Source: Gnetum montanum
Taxonomy: Eukaryota; Streptophyta; Gnetopsida; Gnetales; Gnetaceae
Length of the DNA stretch: 64,000 bases
Direction of reading: 5' to 3'
Assembly (NCBI GenBank): GCA_015680685.1
Contig: MNCI01027012.1
Coordinates: forward strand, 1 to 64,000
Part shown: positions 59,320 to 64,000 of the stretch, in pieces
How positions within the stretch are numbered: position 1 is the stretch's first letter
Layout: each line of letters starts with the position of its first letter
Notes under the pieces: model-generated
What the model saw: only the letters and a program-made list of their open reading frames with translations
What the model was told of the DNA's origin: nothing
The model's database searches: none
Program-made: the position numbers and the translations under genes

Positions 59320-62300
59320 TCAGATGGTCCTAAGCAGTGGAGGCTCTTAAGGCTCAGAAGGACCTTCTCCTACTTTAAGTGCATGCAATGGTTGAGGTAG
59401 TTGTGGTTGTCTCATGGTAGCTACAACTTCTAGTGGAAGATGAAAGGCCTCCAACAGTGCCTTCATCTTCTCCTCCTTCACCTTGGTATTATTCATGGTC
59501 CATGCAACATCTCAAATGTGGGCTAGAGTGAGAACATCCCAAGGATTGGACATTGCTAAGAACAGCTTCTTCATGTTGACAAACTAGGTAGTGAAAAGTT
59601 TACATTCAACATCGAACACCTTGAGAACATTCTACAACTCCTAGTATTCATTCATCATTTTGGCCTTGATCTTTTTGGCCTTGATCTTTGATTGGTGAAT
59701 CATGCCTTGATAACCTGAAGTTCAACATTAATAATCTCAAGCTTATCCTTGGTCTCTTTATGGGTTTTGAACTCTACCTCATACAACAACTACAAGCTAG
59801 CCACTTGTTTCTCCAATTCTAACCATGGTTATCCAGTAGTTAGCATTACCAGGTTTGTATAATAGAGATTGTCAAGCTCCATATACTCCATCATCTCCTT
59901 GATGTACAACTCTTTCATGTAGATTTTCACTTTATTGTAATCATTGAGCCCATCAAAGATAGGCTACCAAACATCACCTCCTTCCTTAAGCTACTAGAGG
60001 GCCTCATTGACTTTTTCCTTTGCCATTTGGATGTATATTTCATTAATCTCTTTCTATATACTAACCTAATCTCTATATTTATTTTTAATTCTCTTAAATT
60101 TAAGAGATTCTTTCTTCTAGGTGGCTATCTCTATCACAGATTTTTGGTGAAGAGCTTGAACTTCCTCTATGGAGAGATTTCTGTCTTTGGCTACCAATAT
60201 TCCCAATTTAGTATTCACTCTCGCTAGCTACTTTTCTTGTTGATGGATGAAATCTACCATCTGCTACTTCTAAACATCAACACTCCATATGTGATGATTC
60301 TCTACGATTAGGATTTCATTCTCATGGTGCGTCTAGACCAAGTCCTCTTAAGTAGTGTATGTCTTGGCATTGGCCATGGACTGGTCAAAGATTACTATCT
60401 CCTTTGTGTTCTTAACTTGTTTGAACCTATCTTGAAGTTATTGAAAAGCTTCATCTTGTGTCAACATAGGGTTAAAATATGCCAAATTGGTAAGGTAGGC
60501 TCTTAATTCTGCAACCTCCACAGCCAAGCATTGGTTTTGTTCTTGGGCTATTTTGAGTTTCCCTTCTAATATAATGCACTTGCCTCTTACCTATAGTAAC
60601 TCCAACTAGATTGCAATGATGGTCTCTAGAAGATCAAACATATCTAGAATCGGTTGCCTAGTTCCCACCAATCAGTCCAGCAACTCCTCATGCTAGGCTA
60701 CACTTAATCTGCTGCTAACTATTCCTATAGATGTCTACACATCTTTGAGTACAAAAATGTCTAGTATAGACATTGTAGGTGCATTTAATGCTTTAAAAAT
60801 TCTTTTAATAACCACCTTTGCTATTGTCTCCTACCCATGGTGCTACATCACCAAGATAATTGCCTCCTCACCCTCCATTTGCATTCAAAAAGTAGTAGCA
60901 TTCCCAGAGATTTCTAAGAATTTCTATTGTTGTGAGAAAGATACCATTACCTCTCAGGCATTAGGATTCAATCTTGTGGGCATATGAATTCTTTGGGCTA
61001 AGAAAATTGGCCCACCTCCCTCCATCTAGCTAATTTTTCAAGCCACTTTGTTGAGTTGACTCATCACTAGGTAATACACAAATGGATCACCACCACTTAT
61101 TCTTGCTCACTACTCTTGCTCATGTAAGAGTTGCTCTCAGATCTCATGCATGCATTCAAGGGCAACATAAGGCTTTGGTGTTGTTACATGAGTGGGAGGT
61201 GGAGATGGTGGTTGCTACTCTTGTTCTTGAATAATTTTGGTAGGCACCTTAACTTTCACCATTTTTGTCCAAGAGGTGATTGGAGCTCAACAGATGGTAT
61301 CATTTGTGTAGTGTGTTATGCCTCATCTCTTGCATAATTTTTTGATGCAACATGGGAAGGGGAGTGCCTTCCTTTCATGTTTATTTTCTTTAAATCTCTT
61401 CTCTATCTCAAGATAGATCAGCTATGGAAGGTTAACAGGGAATCAACTGCTTAGAGTGGTACACACACAGGTGGAAAAGGTTGTGATCTTACTTGGCCTC
61501 ATCGTTGTATTGAGGTGAAAGGCCACAAATTTGAAATATGTGCATTCCACCGTGGTGAGCACACCAAAATCCTTACGATTGACTCCATAACATTGTTGTG
61601 TCCATTCCTTCTTGATGGCAAGATCTACTTGCATGAGGATTTGAGCAAGGTTTGCATTAGTTTTTGGTAACCCAAGGACTTATGCAATTGCTTTCACTAA
61701 GTAGAACACTAAGATATCCTTGATTTTGACCATTGAACTAACCTACCAATTATTCTAGAATAAGTATGTCTCTCCCATGTATCACTCCCCACTAGAAGTG
61801 ATTGTCGGCCACATGGAAGAGTTTTGCAATTGAGTCATAACTTCTAAAGTTGTTAACTCCAAGAAATATTTAAAGTTTAATTCTTGAAACATATATTTTT
61901 AAACCTCCTTGTTCATGATCTACCTAAGGCAAACTTTCATCAACGTTACCTCAAGGTTCAATTTTAGTTCAAGTGCCTCATCTTAGTGATACTATTCTAT
62001 TACAATAGCTTCTTTGGGAATTTTTCAAACATATTCCACTTTAGGCTCCTCCAAAAAAGGTTTTGTTGCATAGGTATTTGCTTGCTTGTGGGCTTGTTCT
62101 TGATTGGGTCTCATGCTTGGAGGTTGGCTGGGCCCTGTAGGTTGAGTTGTAGTGGGCCCCACCATCTACTCTTATTCTTGTTCTGGTCCCAGCGCCTCAC
62201 CAGCAACTTTCCTTATAGCTGGTGGCTTTAGTAGTTTAGCATACGAAGAATTTTGGGCCTTTCTAAGGACATCATTAGTGTATCCCCAAATACCAGCATG

Positions 62301-63119
62301 CTTGCATAGCTTCTTGATCAGACAAGGGAAGGGCAACACAAACTTCCCTATCTTGCATTCTTCAAACCACCTTGAGATCTCCATGAAATATAGATGAGGC
62401 AGGTTAGCATTAACCTTTCCCATCAATATCACACTTCCTCTTGCTACATATGTTGAAATTTTATTTAGCTCTTTTGTGGGAAACATGTCATAAGTTTCAA
62501 TTTTAAAGTATATCTTCTCTTCCAACATTAGCTCCCCATAGGTCTTATCTTCCTTACCGTACGCCTTGTCTAACCAAACCTATCACACATCAGGATCAAA
62601 GCGAGTAGATAGACGAGCAACCTTTGGCCTTGTATTTGGAAGGTTTAACACTTCCAAAATGGCTTGGATGGAAAAATCAATAGACACACCACAAATGTCA
62701 ACTATGGTGCCTTTTTCTTTATTGTGCCAAAATTGGTACATTTCTTCTAAGTACCAAGCACAGCTTTTGGAGAGTATAGGCCATAATGGGGACCCTTTGA
62801 GGTGGTCCCTAGTTGCCTTAGGAGAAAATTCCATGAAAGGTCTAAAGTTCAATTCCATGATCACTGCAACTGATGTGGACCTTTCACGGATGGCTTGGAC
62901 ACATCTTGAGGGCAACCTGAGGTGTTTTCCCTATTTAGGCATTGCAAGAGATCCTTCTACCTATCTTGATTGCAAAGTGGCAAGGTCCTCTTGATGGATA
63001 CTAAATGATTTCTCCTCCTACTCTACATGTTTTCTGATAGGTACCTATCCTTCACCTCTCCTGGATTGCTTAAACATACCTTGAGAGGGACCTTCTTGTT
63101 GTCTACACTTTGGGGCCAT
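59320..63119 (-). pseudogene. Plant transposon-protein-like gene with coiled-coil tail
   Basis: Read on the minus strand from an ATG at 63119 (MAPKCRQQEGPSQG). A domain at 62915-62172 shows MELNFRPFMEF, VDICGVSIDFSIQAILEVLN and, after a frame break, LPHLYFMEISRW and FVLPFPCLIKKLCKHAGI. These fit the family called putative plant transposon protein, found in many plant LTR elements and of unknown role. The remainder (about 61600-59330) is a degenerate Glu/Lys/Leu-rich coiled coil. Many stops and at least one frameshift make it a pseudogene. The plus-strand frames here (for example 62566-62994) are shadows. It may be the internal gene of element E. A partial copy is at 16692-18310. Confidence 0.6.
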
Positions 63120-64000
63120 CTACAATCACACGGGGCCAATCATTAGTAAGGTTGTATACCAAAGTTAAGTTATACCTTACTACTTACCTTAATGAGTTTG
63201 CTCTGATTCCATGTGATGTTAAAGTTAAGAATTTTTTATGAAAATGTCCCCCAAAATATTTTAATACTTGGTCCTCTTTTCCTAGGTGATTTCAGAATTT
63301 AATTTCCCGGTGTAGCTAAGGAGATGAAATTTTTTTTAGCACATGTTTATTATTAGCTTTATAACTAATTACCCTTGATAGTGTCCTTTGGGCAATGATG
63401 AATTTCAAAAAATTTATGCACAATTCAATGTGTGCCCCTCCCCCACGACTAAGCTGAACACTCTAGGTTCAAGTAGGTTCAGACGGAATGAAAATCAGAG
63501 CACCAACAAGCAAGTTATGGTTATTGAAGCAAGAGATGTGCAATCACAAGTCATAGAAAGAAATTTGAAAAACTTCCCCCATGTGAATAGTTACAAATGA
63601 TGTTGAAAGGTATGGGGGGTTCACGTATATATATATATATATATATATATATTACAATGTTATATCGCGTACCCACTAGCAGAGACCCAATATTACATCA
63701 AACGCGATATCGGGGATCTGATATCGTGTCCTATCAAAATTAGAGCACTCGAAAAATGTTCAAATTTTTAAAGTTTTTGAAATTTCAAGGTATAAATTGA
63801 GGACATGTAGGTCATTGTAAAGAGGTCCAAGGTAATACAACTAGGTCTAAAGGCACAAAGATTATAATGGTGTGAAATTTAATAATGAAAACCATGAAGA
63901 GTAGGGGAAAAAGGATATGTGTTAGCTCATAGGAACATTTGAACCGGAAGGCTAATAAGGGAAATAAAAATTTTGGTAACAATTAGAGGGTATTAGGTGA
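63120..64000. other. Possible primer-binding site and start of an LTR; otherwise unassigned
   Basis: Next to the ATG the minus strand reads TGGCCCCGTGTGATTG (63137-63122), which could be a decayed TGGCGCCGT-type primer-binding site. The adjoining CCAATCATTAGTA resembles CCAATGATTAGTA at the LTR edge of D. If so an LTR starts near 63139 and leaves the window, but it does not resemble the LTR at 58144-59088. A cluster of GATATC/CGCGATAT motifs is at 63690-63740. Confidence 0.3.
63624..63652. repeat. (TA)n microsatellite
   Basis: About 14 TA dinucleotides in an uninterrupted run. Confidence 0.95.

Noticed and set aside
62566-62994. 142-codon plus-strand frame
   Set aside because: It is antisense to the transposon-protein domain, which shows family-like motifs on the minus strand.
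1-64000. tRNA or rRNA genes
   Set aside because: No cloverleaf-like sequence with A and B boxes or rRNA-like segments was noticed by eye; only tRNA-complementary primer-binding sites are present. A tRNAscan-type search would settle this.

Overview
The window looks like nuclear DNA of a seed plant with a large, repeat-filled genome. It holds an endogenous plant pararetrovirus (Caulimoviridae) locus, several decayed Ty3/gypsy LTR retrotransposons nested in one another, LINE remnants and long AT-rich intergenic stretches. No intact cellular gene was found. The species cannot be named from the sequence; a gymnosperm is possible but unproven. One base (52840) is N.

Bases 1-10737 are a rearranged endogenous pararetrovirus. 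On the minus strand, 1-8022 holds more than one genome length. Bases 1-965 repeat 7058-8022 at about 99% identity, so the repeat unit is 7,057 bp. Each unit encodes a long polyprotein (30K-type movement protein, capsid with zinc knuckle, aspartic protease, reverse transcriptase, RNase H), then a second ORF of about 280-298 codons. An intergenic region follows with a TATA box, a tRNA-Met-type primer-binding site and a run of 16 G. At 8020-8023 the locus flips. Bases 8020-10737 are a plus-strand, partly deleted and pseudogenised copy that ends inside a retrotransposon gag region. The layout (one large polyprotein plus one ORF of unknown function, about 7 kb) is closest to what is known of florendovirus/gymnendovirus-like endogenous caulimovirids; the genus is an inference.

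Bases 10738-27740 hold two related gypsy elements, A (plus strand, 5' truncated) and B (minus strand, 18311-27740). Both carry gag-protease sequence. In both, the place where pol would follow holds tandem repeats sharing the core TTAAACTGGCA, and no RT, RNase H or integrase is recognisable. Between them (16692-18310) is a partial copy of a coiled-coil/plant-transposon-protein gene, whose longer copy lies at 59320-63119.

Bases 27741-30054 are AT-rich and contain a broken FCP1/NIF-like phosphatase. Bases about 30055-51827 are a nest. Element C is a minus-strand chromovirus-like gypsy with 3.6 kb LTRs. Its 3' LTR is split by element D (32973-42135, an Athila/Tat-like gypsy) and by a 1.7 kb palindrome of two head-to-head LTR-like arms (42408-44131). 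Further right are an isolated LTR (51850-about 52715), traces of LINE ORF1 (plus) and LINE reverse transcriptase (minus, about 55.0-58.1 kb), another LTR (58144-59088) and the transposon-protein pseudogene.

A recurring theme is that each LTR family here carries its own cluster of short self-complementary motifs, in most cases just upstream of a TATAAATA box.
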